A stretch of 64,000 nt of DNA from JBDSKH01 sp050245915 (GTDB lineage: Bacteria; Actinomycetota; Actinomycetes; Actinomycetales; Microbacteriaceae), in assembly GCA_050245915.1 (NCBI GenBank), contig JBFWWZ010000001.1, positions 110,732-174,731 of the forward strand. Direction: 5' to 3'. Numbering within the stretch: the stretch's first letter is position 1; every line of letters begins with the position of its first letter. Both the position numbers and the translations under genes were made by a program. Positions 8,549 to 17,420 of the stretch are shown piece by piece. The notes below the pieces were generated by a model. The model was not told where the DNA came from, searched no databases, and saw nothing but the letters and a program-made list of their open reading frames with translations.

Positions 8549-9947
8549 CGCGCGCGAGCACCTCGCTGCGGCTCGGAGCGGGAATCGGCCGTTGCCGGGG
8601 ATCCACCGACGGTGGCGGCACTACGAAATAGTCCGCGCCGCGCCGGGTCACCTTCCAGCTTGCGTTGTGGATCAGCAGGTGATGATGCCGGCACAGCAGG
8701 ATGCCGTTCTCGATATCGGTGGCACCGCCATCGCGTTCCCACTCATCGGGATGGTGCGCCTCGGTCCATGAGGGCGGTCGGTCACACCCGGGGAACCGGC
8801 ACCCGCCGTCTCGCACGGCGAGCGCGAGTCGTTGTGCCCGCGTGAAGAGCCTGCTCGAACGCCCCATGCGCATCGGCTGACCCCGGTGATCGATCAGAAG
8901 GGGCACGATGCCCGCCGCGCACACGTGGCGCCGCACCGTGTCGATGCTCACCGGCTCCGTCTGACCTTCGAGGAAGCCGCGGCCGCCGCCCTGCGTCAGG
9001 TCGCGCTCCGCCACCACCACTCGCACGGCGGGGCGGCGCGTGCCGAGCACCGCGGCACCGTCGACCTCTCCGCCGATGCGGATCAGTTCCACGAAGGCAT
9101 CCACGGCGATCTGCTCGACGCTGCGCTCGTCGGCGGCGAGCGCGGCGGCTCGGGCCTGTTCCACGGGGTCGAGGAAGCGCGGTCCGCCGCGACGCGGGGA
9201 GGTCGCCGCGTCGAAGGCCGAGCTCACGATGGCCGCCGACTCGGGGTCGAGGAGGCCGGACACCCGTGTCATGCCGTCGGCTTGCGGGATGAGGTGCAGG
9301 AATCGTCGTTCGCGGAGCCGCGCCTCGCGCTCGCTCGTTCCGGCGTCGTCGAGATCGGCGCGCAGCGATCGAGCACGCGCGGCTAGCCGTTCCAGCGTGA
9401 GGGACGGTGATTCCCGCAGCAGGGTCGCCGCAGCTTCGGTGAGTCCGTCGGCCAAGCGGTCGCGCTCTGCGGGAGTCGCCGCCGGATCGATCGTGTCGAG
9501 GCCCGCCCGGATCGCATCCGCCCGCTCGATCGAGAGCCGGCCCGCGACGACGGCGGCCGCCACCGCGGCGAGCCACGGCGCCCCGTCGATCGCGTAGGTG
9601 CGGTCGGGATCGGGGGCGACCCCGGCATCCTGGGTCTCGAGCAGGCGACCGACGCGCACCAGCGATCGCGCCTCGGGCGCGGAGGTCTCGGTCAGACGCT
9701 GCACCAGCAGTTCGGGCGTGCGAGCCCCCAGCCGCTGCGCCAGCCCGTCGACGCCGAGGTCGCGACGTGACCGATGCGCGATCTGGGCCGCGACGAGCGC
9801 GCTGGCCGCCCCGGTGCGACGCGCGATCTCGGCGAGCGTTCGCTGTGCGTGGATGAGGTCGGCATCGCTCATCGCCGCGGCAGGAGGCGGCACGAACACC
9901 GTCGACACGACGCCGATGGCGGCGTATGAGTCGGCGATCGAGGGCAT
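8529..9947 (-). CDS. DUF222 (13E12-type) HNH endonuclease domain protein
   Basis: 472 aa with an N-terminal DUF222 helical domain and a C-terminal HNH nuclease module: Cys pair in CRFPGCDRPPSW, catalytic TEAHHPDEW, then NGILLCRHHHLLIHN. These proteins are abundant in actinobacterial genomes, often in many copies, and resemble mobile-element-associated nucleases; their role is not established. No intron, transposase or inverted repeat is visible next to it. ATG start. Convergent with gatA; the 3' end lies within a tandem duplication. Confidence 0.9.
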   Translation of the reverse strand: MPSIADSYAAIGVVSTVFVPPPAAAMSDADLIHAQRTLAEIARRTGAASALVAAQIAHRSRRDLGVDGLAQRLGARTPELLVQRLTETSAPEARSLVRVGRLLETQDAGVAPDPDRTYAIDGAPWLAAVAAAVVAGRLSIERADAIRAGLDTIDPAATPAERDRLADGLTEAAATLLRESPSLTLERLAARARSLRADLDDAGTSEREARLRERRFLHLIPQADGMTRVSGLLDPESAAIVSSAFDAATSPRRGGPRFLDPVEQARAAALAADERSVEQIAVDAFVELIRIGGEVDGAAVLGTRRPAVRVVVAERDLTQGGGRGFLEGQTEPVSIDTVRRHVCAAGIVPLLIDHRGQPMRMGRSSRLFTRAQRLALAVRDGGCRFPGCDRPPSWTEAHHPDEWERDGGATDIENGILLCRHHHLLIHNASWKVTRRGADYFVVPPPSVDPRQRPIPAPSRSEVLARAGVRVA

Positions 9948-10064
9948 GCATTCACCCTCTCACGATTCGAACATATGTTCGAGACAATCTCGAAATCTGT
10001 GCAGAACTCGTGCGTCACCCGGGTTGTGGAGGAAATGTCGCCGCCGCGTGACAGGGTGAACAGG

Positions 10065-11348
10065 ATGCCCCGCACCCCGATCTCGAACGCCGACCACCCG
10101 CGGGCGTACCCGATGCTGTGGGGCGGCACGGCATCCGCGAACCTGGCCGACGGCATCACCCTGGCGATCGGGCCGCTGCTCGCGGCATCGATCACCCGTG
10201 ACCCGGCTCTCGTGGCGGGTCTGCTCGTGGCGCAACGGCTGCCGTGGTTCGTGTTCGTGCTGTTCTCCGGGGTCATCGTCGACCGCTTCGACCGGCGGAT
10301 GCTGCTGGTGCTCGGCAACGCGCTGCGGTTCGTCGCGATCGGCGCGGTCACCGTCTCGCTCGCGTCGGGGGTGCGCGAGCTGTGGATGCTGTACGCGGCA
10401 GCGTTCCTGCTCGGGTGCGCCGAGACGATCGTCGACAACGCGTCCCTGGCGATCCTGCCGCTGCTGATCCGGCGCGACCGCATCCCGGATGCCAACGGCC
10501 GGCTGTTCGCGACGCAGTCGATCCTGAACGAACTGGCCGGTCCGCCGCTGGGGGCGCTGATCTTCGCGTTCTCGGCCGTCGCGGCCTACGCGTCGGGCAG
10601 CATCGCGTTCCTGCTCGCGGCCGTCATCTACTTCCTGCTGCCACGGCGCCTGGCGACGGGCGGGGAGGCGAAGCCCGCCGAGTCGGTGTGGCGCTCGCTC
10701 GGTGAGGGGCTGCGGGTGTTCGGTCGCACGCCCATCCTGATCGTGATGGCGTCGTCGGCTGCCGCGATCAATTTCTTCACCGGCGGCGCCGACGCCGTGC
10801 TGGTGCTCTATGTGCAGGATCGCCTCGGCCTCCCGGAAGCCGGATTCGGCATCCTGCTGGCCGCCGCCGCGCTGGGTGGCATCCCCGCCGGTCTGATCGG
10901 GCCCGCCGTCATCCGGCGGATCGGCGAAGGACCGGTGTGGGTGGGGTCGGTGTTCACCGCGGCCATCGGCTACGGAGTGGCGGCGGTGACGACGAACCCG
11001 ATCGTCGTGGGTGCGCTGATGGTCGTGATCAGCTTCGGGTTCACGCTCGGCAACATCGTCGCCATCTCGGTGCGGCAGACGGCGATCCCGAACGCGATGC
11101 TCGGGCGCGTGACGAGCGTGTACCGCTTCCTGGCGGTCGGGGTGGTCCCGCTCGGTGCACTGCTCGGCGGGCTGACCGCGAGCGCTTTCGGCATCACCGC
11201 CCCGTTCTGGGTGGCGGGGGTCGGGCTCGTCCTGCTCGGCATCGTTACGGCGCCGTACATCCGCACGGCGCGCATCCGGGCGCTCACCGCCGGCGTGGTC
11301 GACTCTGAACCGGATGCGCCGCCCGTCTCGGGCAACGCGTCGGAGTAG
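10065..11348 (+). CDS. MFS transporter, EntS-like exporter
   Basis: Integral membrane major-facilitator protein with about 12 hydrophobic segments; the motif-A-like loop DRFDRRMLLVLGN follows TM2. Closest in layout to the EntS/drug-exporter branch, so export of a small molecule is likely, substrate unknown. Start chosen at ATG 10065 (MPRTPISNADHPRAYP), giving 427 aa. An in-frame ATG at 10035 also exists but its GGAGG is only 2 nt away. Upstream 9948-10064 is relatively AT-rich and carries the divergent promoters toward the HNH gene. Confidence 0.8.
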   Translation: MPRTPISNADHPRAYPMLWGGTASANLADGITLAIGPLLAASITRDPALVAGLLVAQRLPWFVFVLFSGVIVDRFDRRMLLVLGNALRFVAIGAVTVSLASGVRELWMLYAAAFLLGCAETIVDNASLAILPLLIRRDRIPDANGRLFATQSILNELAGPPLGALIFAFSAVAAYASGSIAFLLAAVIYFLLPRRLATGGEAKPAESVWRSLGEGLRVFGRTPILIVMASSAAAINFFTGGADAVLVLYVQDRLGLPEAGFGILLAAAALGGIPAGLIGPAVIRRIGEGPVWVGSVFTAAIGYGVAAVTTNPIVVGALMVVISFGFTLGNIVAISVRQTAIPNAMLGRVTSVYRFLAVGVVPLGALLGGLTASAFGITAPFWVAGVGLVLLGIVTAPYIRTARIRALTAGVVDSEPDAPPVSGNASE

Positions 11349-11368
11349 ACGCGGGGTAGAAAGGTCTC

Positions 11369-12022
11369 ATGGTCGGCGTCGTCATCCCCCTCGTGATCGC
11401 CGCGACGATGACCGCCGTGATGCTCCGGCAGCAGGATCCGCGCAGACTGCGGATGCCATGGGTCACCCTGGCCATCTTCGCCCTCACCCTGGGGGTGGGT
11501 GCCTTCGCCGTCTTCGACGACGCGCTGCTGGATGCCATCCGCCGCGACGGCGGCAAACTCGCGTCGGGTGAGTGGTGGCGTCTGGTCACGCCGCTCGTGG
11601 GGCAGGACAGCGGCCTGAGCGGGCTCATCTTCAACCTCGTGCTGCTGGCGGTTCTCGGCGCCATCGTCGAGAACGTCCTCGGCCGCGCGCTGTTGCTGAT
11701 CACCTACCTTGCGGCCGGCCTGCTGAGCGAGATCGCGGCGTACACGGTGATGCAGGGTCAGGGGTTCGCCGGCAACTCCGTCGCGACCTTCGGGCTTGCG
11801 GGTCTGCTCTGTGTGGCCGGGGTGGCGACCTCGTCGCCGGCTCGGTTCACCGGACTGTTCGGCCTGGTGTTCGGCATCGTGCTGCTCGCGATCTGGGATC
11901 TGCACGCGGTCGGATTCTTCGTCGGCGTGATCATCGGCCTCGTGCGCTGGCTGCGTCAGTGGATGCGGGGACGCCCCGCGCGGTCGGCCGGCAAGGTCGC
12001 GCCCGTTTCCGCCGGACCCTAG
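11369..12022 (+). CDS. Rhomboid family intramembrane serine protease
   Basis: 217 aa with about six membrane segments. Rhomboid signatures: GEWWRLVTPLV in the first loop; GNSVATFG, which aligns with the catalytic GxSGxxxG and keeps the Ser; and DLHAVGFFVG, which supplies the catalytic His. The Gly after the nucleophile Ser is replaced by Val, so activity is likely but not certain. Cleaves membrane-anchored substrates within the bilayer. Start ATG 11369 with AGAAAGG upstream. The TAG stop overlaps the stop of the convergent next gene. Confidence 0.75.
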   Translation: MVGVVIPLVIAATMTAVMLRQQDPRRLRMPWVTLAIFALTLGVGAFAVFDDALLDAIRRDGGKLASGEWWRLVTPLVGQDSGLSGLIFNLVLLAVLGAIVENVLGRALLLITYLAAGLLSEIAAYTVMQGQGFAGNSVATFGLAGLLCVAGVATSSPARFTGLFGLVFGIVLLAIWDLHAVGFFVGVIIGLVRWLRQWMRGRPARSAGKVAPVSAGP

Positions 12023-12519
12023 GGGGCGGTGACGTCCGTGGGCGCCAGCAACCACGGCCACAACGCGGTGACCAAGATGATCCCGATTGCCGCAACCCCG
12101 AACAGGCTTAACCCGACCTCCCATATCTTGAAGGCTGCCCAGCGCTTGGCCCAGTTGATGGGTGTGTGAGGCCAAATGTCCACGTCATTGCGACGCTCAC
12201 GCCACGGCTCGCTGTGGACGAGCATCCCTTTCGGACGCTTGCGCATGGCCTCGACATCCGCCAGCCACATTCCATCCGCTACATCAGCCTGGCGGTGCCG
12301 GGCCATCAAGATCATGCTCAGGGCGGTGACAATGAGCGCGAGGCTCGCCGCGATGTACCTGGCCAATGCCGTGGAGTCGGAGGCGAGAGCGATCGTGAAC
12401 AGGAACGCCTGGGCGGTCAAACTGATGATCGGCACTTGCCATGCCATGCTGTCGAAGCCTGCGCGACGTGCTGCGATTGCCGTGTAGATCGCGTCATCAG
12501 TGACCTCAGGTCTTGCCAT
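12019..12519 (-). CDS. Unrecognised membrane protein, three predicted TM segments
   Basis: 166 aa; not recognised with confidence. Starts MARPEVTDDAIYTAIAAR. Hydrophobic stretches near residues 23-45, 50-72 and 134-158, with a basic and acidic soluble loop between TM2 and TM3. A SLATT-like arrangement is conceivable but cannot be shown. Third-position GC bias is weaker than in the neighbours, hinting at later acquisition between the rhomboid gene and gatB. The stop overlaps that of the rhomboid gene by 3 bp; the start is divergent from gatB with 57 bp between. Confidence 0.7.
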   Translation of the reverse strand: MARPEVTDDAIYTAIAARRAGFDSMAWQVPIISLTAQAFLFTIALASDSTALARYIAASLALIVTALSMILMARHRQADVADGMWLADVEAMRKRPKGMLVHSEPWRERRNDVDIWPHTPINWAKRWAAFKIWEVGLSLFGVAAIGIILVTALWPWLLAPTDVTAP

Positions 12520-12563
12520 CCTCGAACAGTATTGCCCCGGCAAGTCCTCTGCCGCATCCCGAA

Positions 12564-12569
12564 TAGCAT
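12564..12569 (+). promoter_or_regulatory. -10 box (TAGCAT) of gatB, leaderless
   Basis: Ends 7 nt before the gatB ATG. The GGAGG at 12571-12575 is only 1 nt from the ATG, too close to act as a normal ribosome-binding site. Confidence 0.45.
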
Positions 12570-12576
12570 TGGAGGC

Positions 12577-14094
12577 ATGGCCAAGGCGGAACTGATGGAC
12601 TTCGACAAGGCGCTCGAGCTGTTCGAGCCGGTGCTCGGGTTCGAGGTGCACGTCGAGCTGAGCACGCAGACGAAGATGTTCAGCGATGCTCCGAACCCCG
12701 CGGCGCCGGGGGCCGACGTCAACGCCGGGTCGAACACGCACATCACGCCGGTCGACCTGGGGCTTCCGGGGTCGCTGCCGGTCGTGAACGAGAAGGCCGT
12801 CGAGTACGCGATCTCGCTCGGGCTGGCGCTCGGGTGCCAGATCGCGCCGCGCAGCACGTTCTCGCGCAAGAACTACTTCTACCCGGACCTGGCGAAGAAC
12901 TACCAGATCTCGCAGTACGACGAGCCGATCGCCTTCGAGGGCTCGCTGGTGATCGAGCTCGAGGACGGCACCGAGGTGACGGTGCCGATCGAGCGCGCGC
13001 ACATGGAGGAGGACGCCGGCAAGCTCACCCACCTCGGGGGCGCGACCAAACGCATCCACGGTGCGGATGCATCCCTCGTCGACTACAACCGCGCCGGCGT
13101 GCCGCTCGTCGAGATCGTGACCAAGCCCATCTTCGGGGCCGAGGCCAACGCCCCCGCGGTCGGGAAGGCGTACGTGGGGACGATCCGCGACATCGTGCGC
13201 GCGCTCGGCATCTCGGAGGCGCGCATGGAGCGCGGCAACCTGCGGTGCGACGCGAACGTGTCACTGCGTCCGCGCGGACAGGAGAAGCTCGGCACCCGCA
13301 CCGAGACCAAGAACGTGAACTCGCTCCGCTCCGTCGAGCGGGCGGTGCGGTACGAGATCCAGCGTCAGGCGGCGATCCTGGCCGCCGGGGGCACGATCAC
13401 GCAGGAGACCCGTCATTGGCACGAGGACAGCGGCACCACCTCCGCCGGTCGCCCGAAGTCGGATGCCGATGACTACCGCTATTTCCCCGAGCCGGACCTG
13501 CTGCCGATCGAGCCCGACGCCGAGTTGATCGAGAAGTTGCGTGCCGCGCTGCCTGAGGCGCCGGCGGTCATGCGTAAGCGGCTTCGCACCGAGTGGGGGT
13601 TCACCGAGGCGGAGTTCCGCGACGTGCAGAACTCGGGACTGCTGGTCGAGCTCGTCGAGACCGTCGCGGCGGGCGCATCCCCGGCGCAGGCCCGCAAGTG
13701 GTGGACGGGCGAGATCGCCCGCCTCGCGAACCAGCGGGACGTGGAGCCGTCGTCTCTGATCACGCCCGCTTCGGTCGCCGCGGTGGTCGAACTCGTCGAG
13801 ACCGGCGTCGTCAACGACAAGCTCGCCCGTCAGGTCATCGAGGGTGTGATCGCCGGCGAGGGCTCGCCGGCCGAGGTCGTGGCGTCGCGTGGCCTGAAGG
13901 TCGTCTCGGATGACGGCGCGCTGATCGCCGCGATCGATGAGGCACTCGCGGCTCAGCCGGATGTGCTCGAGAAGATCCGTGAAGGCAAGGTGCAGGCGGC
14001 CGGCGCGATCATCGGCGCGGTGATGAAGGCGATGGGCGGGTCTGCGGATGCCGGGCGCGTGCGGGAGCTGGTGCTGGAGCGGGCGGGGAGCTAG
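12577..14094 (+). CDS. gatB: Asp-tRNA(Asn)/Glu-tRNA(Gln) amidotransferase subunit B
   Basis: 505-aa tRNA-binding and kinase-like subunit of GatCAB. Signature regions: GFEVHVELSTQTKMFSD, DLGLPGSLPVVNE, SRKNYFYPDLAKNYQISQYD, and DYNRAGVPLVEIVT; the C-terminal YqeY-like tail carries the tRNA-binding part. Starts MAKAELMDFDKALELFEP, a typical actinobacterial N-terminus. Separated from gatCA by the HNH, MFS and rhomboid genes, so the three subunits are made from at least two transcripts. Confidence 0.96.
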   Translation: MAKAELMDFDKALELFEPVLGFEVHVELSTQTKMFSDAPNPAAPGADVNAGSNTHITPVDLGLPGSLPVVNEKAVEYAISLGLALGCQIAPRSTFSRKNYFYPDLAKNYQISQYDEPIAFEGSLVIELEDGTEVTVPIERAHMEEDAGKLTHLGGATKRIHGADASLVDYNRAGVPLVEIVTKPIFGAEANAPAVGKAYVGTIRDIVRALGISEARMERGNLRCDANVSLRPRGQEKLGTRTETKNVNSLRSVERAVRYEIQRQAAILAAGGTITQETRHWHEDSGTTSAGRPKSDADDYRYFPEPDLLPIEPDAELIEKLRAALPEAPAVMRKRLRTEWGFTEAEFRDVQNSGLLVELVETVAAGASPAQARKWWTGEIARLANQRDVEPSSLITPASVAAVVELVETGVVNDKLARQVIEGVIAGEGSPAEVVASRGLKVVSDDGALIAAIDEALAAQPDVLEKIREGKVQAAGAIIGAVMKAMGGSADAGRVRELVLERAGS

Positions 14095-14100
14095 GCGCCC

Positions 14101-15243
14101 CTACTGCCCCACCTCAGGCACCACGTACCCCAACCCCTCGTACCAATCCCGCACAACCTGCATCTGCGACGCATCGCAGGTGTACCCGTAGCCGATATCC
14201 ACCTCGTACCACTCGTAGGAGCTGATCGGCACCTTGTGGTGCAGCGTCCAGCCGGGCAGGTAGGTGAGGGCGAAGCAGTCCGCCATGGTCTCGACGTCGC
14301 CGCCGAACGCGGCCACAGCATCCTCGGTCGCGGCAACGTTCGTCTGCTGCAGCACATGAGCGAACTCGTGGTACGCGACCCCCTGCTGGATGAACTCGGT
14401 CATGTACGGCAGCGACACATCGGCCGCGTCGATGTGCACGACGAGCGGGTTGTCGCTCGTCACACAGCCGAGCACGTCGCTGGCGCAGAGGCTGTCGGCG
14501 TCGTCGATCGCGGTGGTGACGAAGCCGGCTCCGAGGGAGTCGATCACCGACTCGTACACGGTGCCCGACGCGTTCGTCGCTGCCTGCTCCTGTGCGGCGG
14601 TGAGTTTCGCCTCCAGGGCTTCGGTCTTCGCCTGCACATCGCGGGTGATCTTCGCGACGGCTGACGGGTTGTGCCGCTGCGCATACGCACGTGATGCGAA
14701 CACGTCGAACTCGGTCGAGTCGACCAGCGTGCCGACTTTGTTGCCCTCGAACTTCGCCGCGGTGCCGAGCAGCTCACCCATCGCGGACGAGAACGTCTCC
14801 TTCTCGTCGATCATCTCCTGCTGCTGCTCGATGAGGGTCAGCGCCTCCTGCAGACGCATGTACGCCAGGTAGAACACGACCCCGGCGCCGACCAGCGCGA
14901 GGCTCAGGAGGGTGACCGTGATGATCCACCCGATCGGGCGCTTCTTCTTCACCTTCTTCGGCGGCGGCACCTCCTCCACAGGCGGGGCCACGTCGACGGT
15001 CGCCGGTGCGGCGGGCGTCACCGGGGCGTCGTAGACCGACGGGAACGGTGACGCAGCGGGCGGCGTGTACGCCGGGGGAGGGAAAGCAGGGGGTGCGGAT
15101 GCCGGGGGCGCCGACGGCGGCGGCACCGGCTCATAGGCGGGCGGCTGCACCGGCGGGACGACGGGCTCGTACGCCGGCGGCTGCACCGGCGGAACCGGCT
15201 GGTATCCCGGCGGCGGGGGCTGCTCAGGAGGCGGGTACGACAT
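14101..15243 (-). CDS. Proline-rich, membrane-anchored HExxH metallopeptidase-like protein
   Basis: 380 aa. Residues 1-90 are a cytoplasmic Pro-rich tail with repeated PPAYEPV units; a basic stretch (PPKKVKKKRP) precedes one TM segment near 105-128; the rest is extracellular with a coiled-coil part (RLQEALTLIEQQQEMIDEKE). The motif YHEFAHVLQ followed about 30 residues later by ETMADCFA is the zinc-ligand arrangement of neutral zinc metallopeptidases. Substrate unknown. Convergent with gatB (6 bp between the ends) and downstream of the NYN gene on the same strand (20 bp). Confidence 0.75.
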   Translation of the reverse strand: MSYPPPEQPPPPGYQPVPPVQPPAYEPVVPPVQPPAYEPVPPPSAPPASAPPAFPPPAYTPPAASPFPSVYDAPVTPAAPATVDVAPPVEEVPPPKKVKKKRPIGWIITVTLLSLALVGAGVVFYLAYMRLQEALTLIEQQQEMIDEKETFSSAMGELLGTAAKFEGNKVGTLVDSTEFDVFASRAYAQRHNPSAVAKITRDVQAKTEALEAKLTAAQEQAATNASGTVYESVIDSLGAGFVTTAIDDADSLCASDVLGCVTSDNPLVVHIDAADVSLPYMTEFIQQGVAYHEFAHVLQQTNVAATEDAVAAFGGDVETMADCFALTYLPGWTLHHKVPISSYEWYEVDIGYGYTCDASQMQVVRDWYEGLGYVVPEVGQ

Positions 15244-15262
15244 ACGCGAGGTTATCGCGGAT

Positions 15263-16132
15263 TCAGGGCAGCTTCAGGCGGCGGTCGTTCGCCTTCGACT
15301 TCGGTTTGATCACGATGACGCCGGCCGCCTCCTGCGCCTCGAGGAAGTTGCTGAACGACCGGAACCCGAGCGGCTTCTCTTTGAACGACGGGTCGAGCCG
15401 CAGCATCTGCGTCTTCACCTCGCCGTTCGTCTGCCACTCCTCGTCGTTCTTGTCGTCGATGAGCTGCAGGGCGCGGCGCAGCAGGGCCGACGCGTCCGTG
15501 AGATCGGCGGAAGCATCCTGAGGACTGGTCTCGACCGGCGGCTTCGCGGCCGCCCGGCCGGCGGGCTTGAGCTTCGGGATTCCCGGCACGTCGTCGTACA
15601 CGGTGAACCGGTCGCAGGCCTTCTTGAACGCCGACGACGTCGAGCCGTCGATGCCGAGCCCGATCACCTCACGGCCCATGCGCTTGCAGCGGGTCACGAG
15701 CGGGATGTAGTCGGAGTCCCCGGCGACCACCAGCACATGCGAGATCGACTCGAAGCGGAACAGGTCGTCGATGACGTCTACCGCGAGGCGGATGTCGGCG
15801 CCGTTCTTCGTGCCGGACACGTTGAAGAGCTGCGTCAGGTCCACCGAGTGGTCGACGAGCTGCGCCTTGTAGCTCGCGTTCGCGGGCGCCGACCAGTCGG
15901 CGTAGGCGCGGATGACGCTGACCGTTCCGAAGGAGGTCGCGTAGTCGATGATCGCGCCGATCTCGACGCGAGCCTCGTCGAGACGCTTGCCCACGGCATC
16001 CGGCGACTTGGCGCCCATGGTGAAGTCGCGGGCGTTGTCTTTGCGCCACGCCTCGCGTCCGAAGAGCTGGTCGTACCGCGAGATCACGATGTTGTCGAAG
16101 TCGATGTAGACGGCAACGCGAGGGTCGGCCAT
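15263..16132 (-). CDS. NYN (PIN-like) RNase with C-terminal OST-HTH domain
   Basis: 289 aa. The N-terminal NYN domain shows the acidic residues of the PIN-like fold: VAVYIDFDNI, then VLVVAGDSDYIPLV and GREVIGLGID. The C-terminal 75 residues (LLRRALQLIDDKNDEEWQTNG to AAGVIVIKPK) fit an OST-HTH/LOTUS RNA-binding domain. NYN domains are metal-dependent RNases; this fusion suggests RNA-directed cleavage or turnover. ATG start at 16132 overlaps by 2 bp any longer reading of the divergent DUF4326 gene. Confidence 0.85.
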   Translation of the reverse strand: MADPRVAVYIDFDNIVISRYDQLFGREAWRKDNARDFTMGAKSPDAVGKRLDEARVEIGAIIDYATSFGTVSVIRAYADWSAPANASYKAQLVDHSVDLTQLFNVSGTKNGADIRLAVDVIDDLFRFESISHVLVVAGDSDYIPLVTRCKRMGREVIGLGIDGSTSSAFKKACDRFTVYDDVPGIPKLKPAGRAAAKPPVETSPQDASADLTDASALLRRALQLIDDKNDEEWQTNGEVKTQMLRLDPSFKEKPLGFRSFSNFLEAQEAAGVIVIKPKSKANDRRLKLP

Positions 16133-16151
16133 GTCCGAAGCCTACGCGGCG

Positions 16152-16157
16152 TACCGT
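16152..16157 (+). promoter_or_regulatory. -10 box (TACCGT) of the DUF4326 gene, leaderless
   Basis: Ends 6 nt before the ATG at 16164. This supports that start over the in-frame ATG at 16131. Confidence 0.4.
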
Positions 16158-16163
16158 GGCAGC

Positions 16164-16460
16164 ATGCCCCACCGCTTCCAGCTCTCGCGTCACCGCGGCT
16201 GGCGCATGCCCGAGAACGGGGTCTCCGTTGCGCGGCCGCGCAAGTGGGGCAATCCGTTCCCGGTCGGTGCGCCCGGCATCCCGGATCGGCAGACAGCGGT
16301 CGAGCGCTTCAGGCAGTTGGCGGCGGGCGAGATCACGCTCGACGGCACGCCCTACCCGTTCGATCAGCTCGACGAGCTGCGCGGGCACGACCTCGGGTGC
16401 TGGTGCTCACTCGACGGACCGTGCCACGGAGACGTGCTACTCGAGTTGGCGAACCGGTAG
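16164..16460 (+). CDS. DUF4326 domain protein
   Basis: 98 aa, the whole protein being a DUF4326 domain: HRFQLSRHRGWRMPENGVSV, RKWGNPFPVG, and LRGHDLGCWCSLDGPCHGDV with conserved Trp, Cys and His residues. The domain is common in phages and bacteria; its function is unknown to me. The Cys/His cluster hints at metal binding. An ATG 33 bp upstream is in frame, but it would overlap the NYN gene and the family normally begins at the HRFQLSR region. A pair of dispersed repeats follows the stop directly. Confidence 0.75.
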   Translation: MPHRFQLSRHRGWRMPENGVSVARPRKWGNPFPVGAPGIPDRQTAVERFRQLAAGEITLDGTPYPFDQLDELRGHDLGCWCSLDGPCHGDVLLELANR

Positions 16461-16530
16461 GTCTCGACACGCGGCTGCGCCGCTACTCGACCGGCGGGTG
16501 ACACGCGGCTGCGCCGCTCCTCGACCGGCG
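16461..16530. repeat. Two tandem dispersed palindromic repeats
   Basis: Copy one (16461-16496) GTCTCGACACGCGGCTGCG, then CCGCTACTCGACCGGCG; copy two (16501-16530) lacks the first bases. Both lie between the stops of the DUF4326 gene and the convergent ABC permease gene and can form hairpins, so they may help end transcription. Confidence 0.75.
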
Positions 16531-16541
16531 CGCCCCGACGC

Positions 16542-17420
16542 CTATCGGATCCGCGACCGGATCCGCAGCGCCGCAAGCGTCGTGAACACGACCGCCATCG
16601 CGGCGAGCACCGCCACGACGTAGCCGACCGTGACATCCCAGTCGCCGATGCTGGCGCTGATGCCGTAGGCATCGCGCAGTGCGTCGACCGCCTGGGCCTG
16701 GTCGCCGGCCAGCTCATTCAGGGCCGTGTCGGTGAACTGCTGCCGCACGATCATCGACGACTGCGCGAACGGCAGCGCGTTGATGACGTTCGCGACACCT
16801 TCGGGCAGCGACCCGACCGGGATGTAGGCGCCGCACAGGAAGCCGAGCACGGTCCCGACGATGGTCGACAGCGCCGAGAACGCGCCGGTGGTGCGCACGA
16901 ACGATACGACGAACGCCGAGAGCGCGGCGTAGGCGGCGCACGAGAGCGCGAGGTAGCCGACGGTGAGCGCGAGCTGCGCCACGGTCAGCACCAGCCCGTC
17001 GACGAAGAACAGGTAGAGCAGGCTGACCACGAGCACGAACAGCGTCATGGTCAGGGCGATCACGAAGCTCGACAGCAGGTAGCCGAGCACCAGCTGGCTG
17101 CGCGTGATCGGCGACACCAGGAAGTCGCGGAACCGTCCGCTGGCACCGTCTTCGACGAACGCGCTAAACGCCCCGAGGCCGGTGGTGACGGCGGTGATGC
17201 CGACGATGCCGGCGAACATCCAGCTGTCGACGAAGGTCTTGACGGCGCCGTCGGGCGCATCCGGGAAGCCCTGCTCGAGCCCCTGCGTCTGCAGGTTGCC
17301 GAGGAACAGCGTGTACAGCAGGAACAGGATGATGGCGGCGAGCAGCGAGAAGAACACGCCCAGCCGGTCGCGGAAGTACAGCCGCAGGTTGCGGCTCATG
17401 ATGTCGAGGATGACGCTCAC
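16542..17420 (-). CDS. ABC-2 type exporter permease
   Basis: 292-aa integral membrane protein with six hydrophobic segments and the ABC-2 family arrangement: an N-terminal amphipathic region (MSRNLRLYFRDRLGVFFS), a large extracellular loop after TM1, and GRFRDFLVSPITRSQLV. It pairs with the ATPase gene just upstream (overlap of 4 bp) to form an exporter of the daunorubicin/antibiotic type. Substrate unknown; no biosynthetic genes lie next to it. Confidence 0.88.
   Translation of the reverse strand: MSVILDIMSRNLRLYFRDRLGVFFSLLAAIILFLLYTLFLGNLQTQGLEQGFPDAPDGAVKTFVDSWMFAGIVGITAVTTGLGAFSAFVEDGASGRFRDFLVSPITRSQLVLGYLLSSFVIALTMTLFVLVVSLLYLFFVDGLVLTVAQLALTVGYLALSCAAYAALSAFVVSFVRTTGAFSALSTIVGTVLGFLCGAYIPVGSLPEGVANVINALPFAQSSMIVRQQFTDTALNELAGDQAQAVDALRDAYGISASIGDWDVTVGYVVAVLAAMAVVFTTLAALRIRSRIR

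Noticed and set aside
6946..8742. Long open frame on the minus strand opposite gatA
   Set aside because: Arg/Pro/His-rich translation with no motif; a typical shadow of a very GC-rich gene. gatA on the plus strand explains the region fully.
13640..13810. Segments in gatB reading VELVET that resemble the repeat-derived GGTCGAG...TCGAGAC units
   Set aside because: The peptides match conserved GatB sequence and no palindromic core is present, so they are native codons, not inserted repeats.
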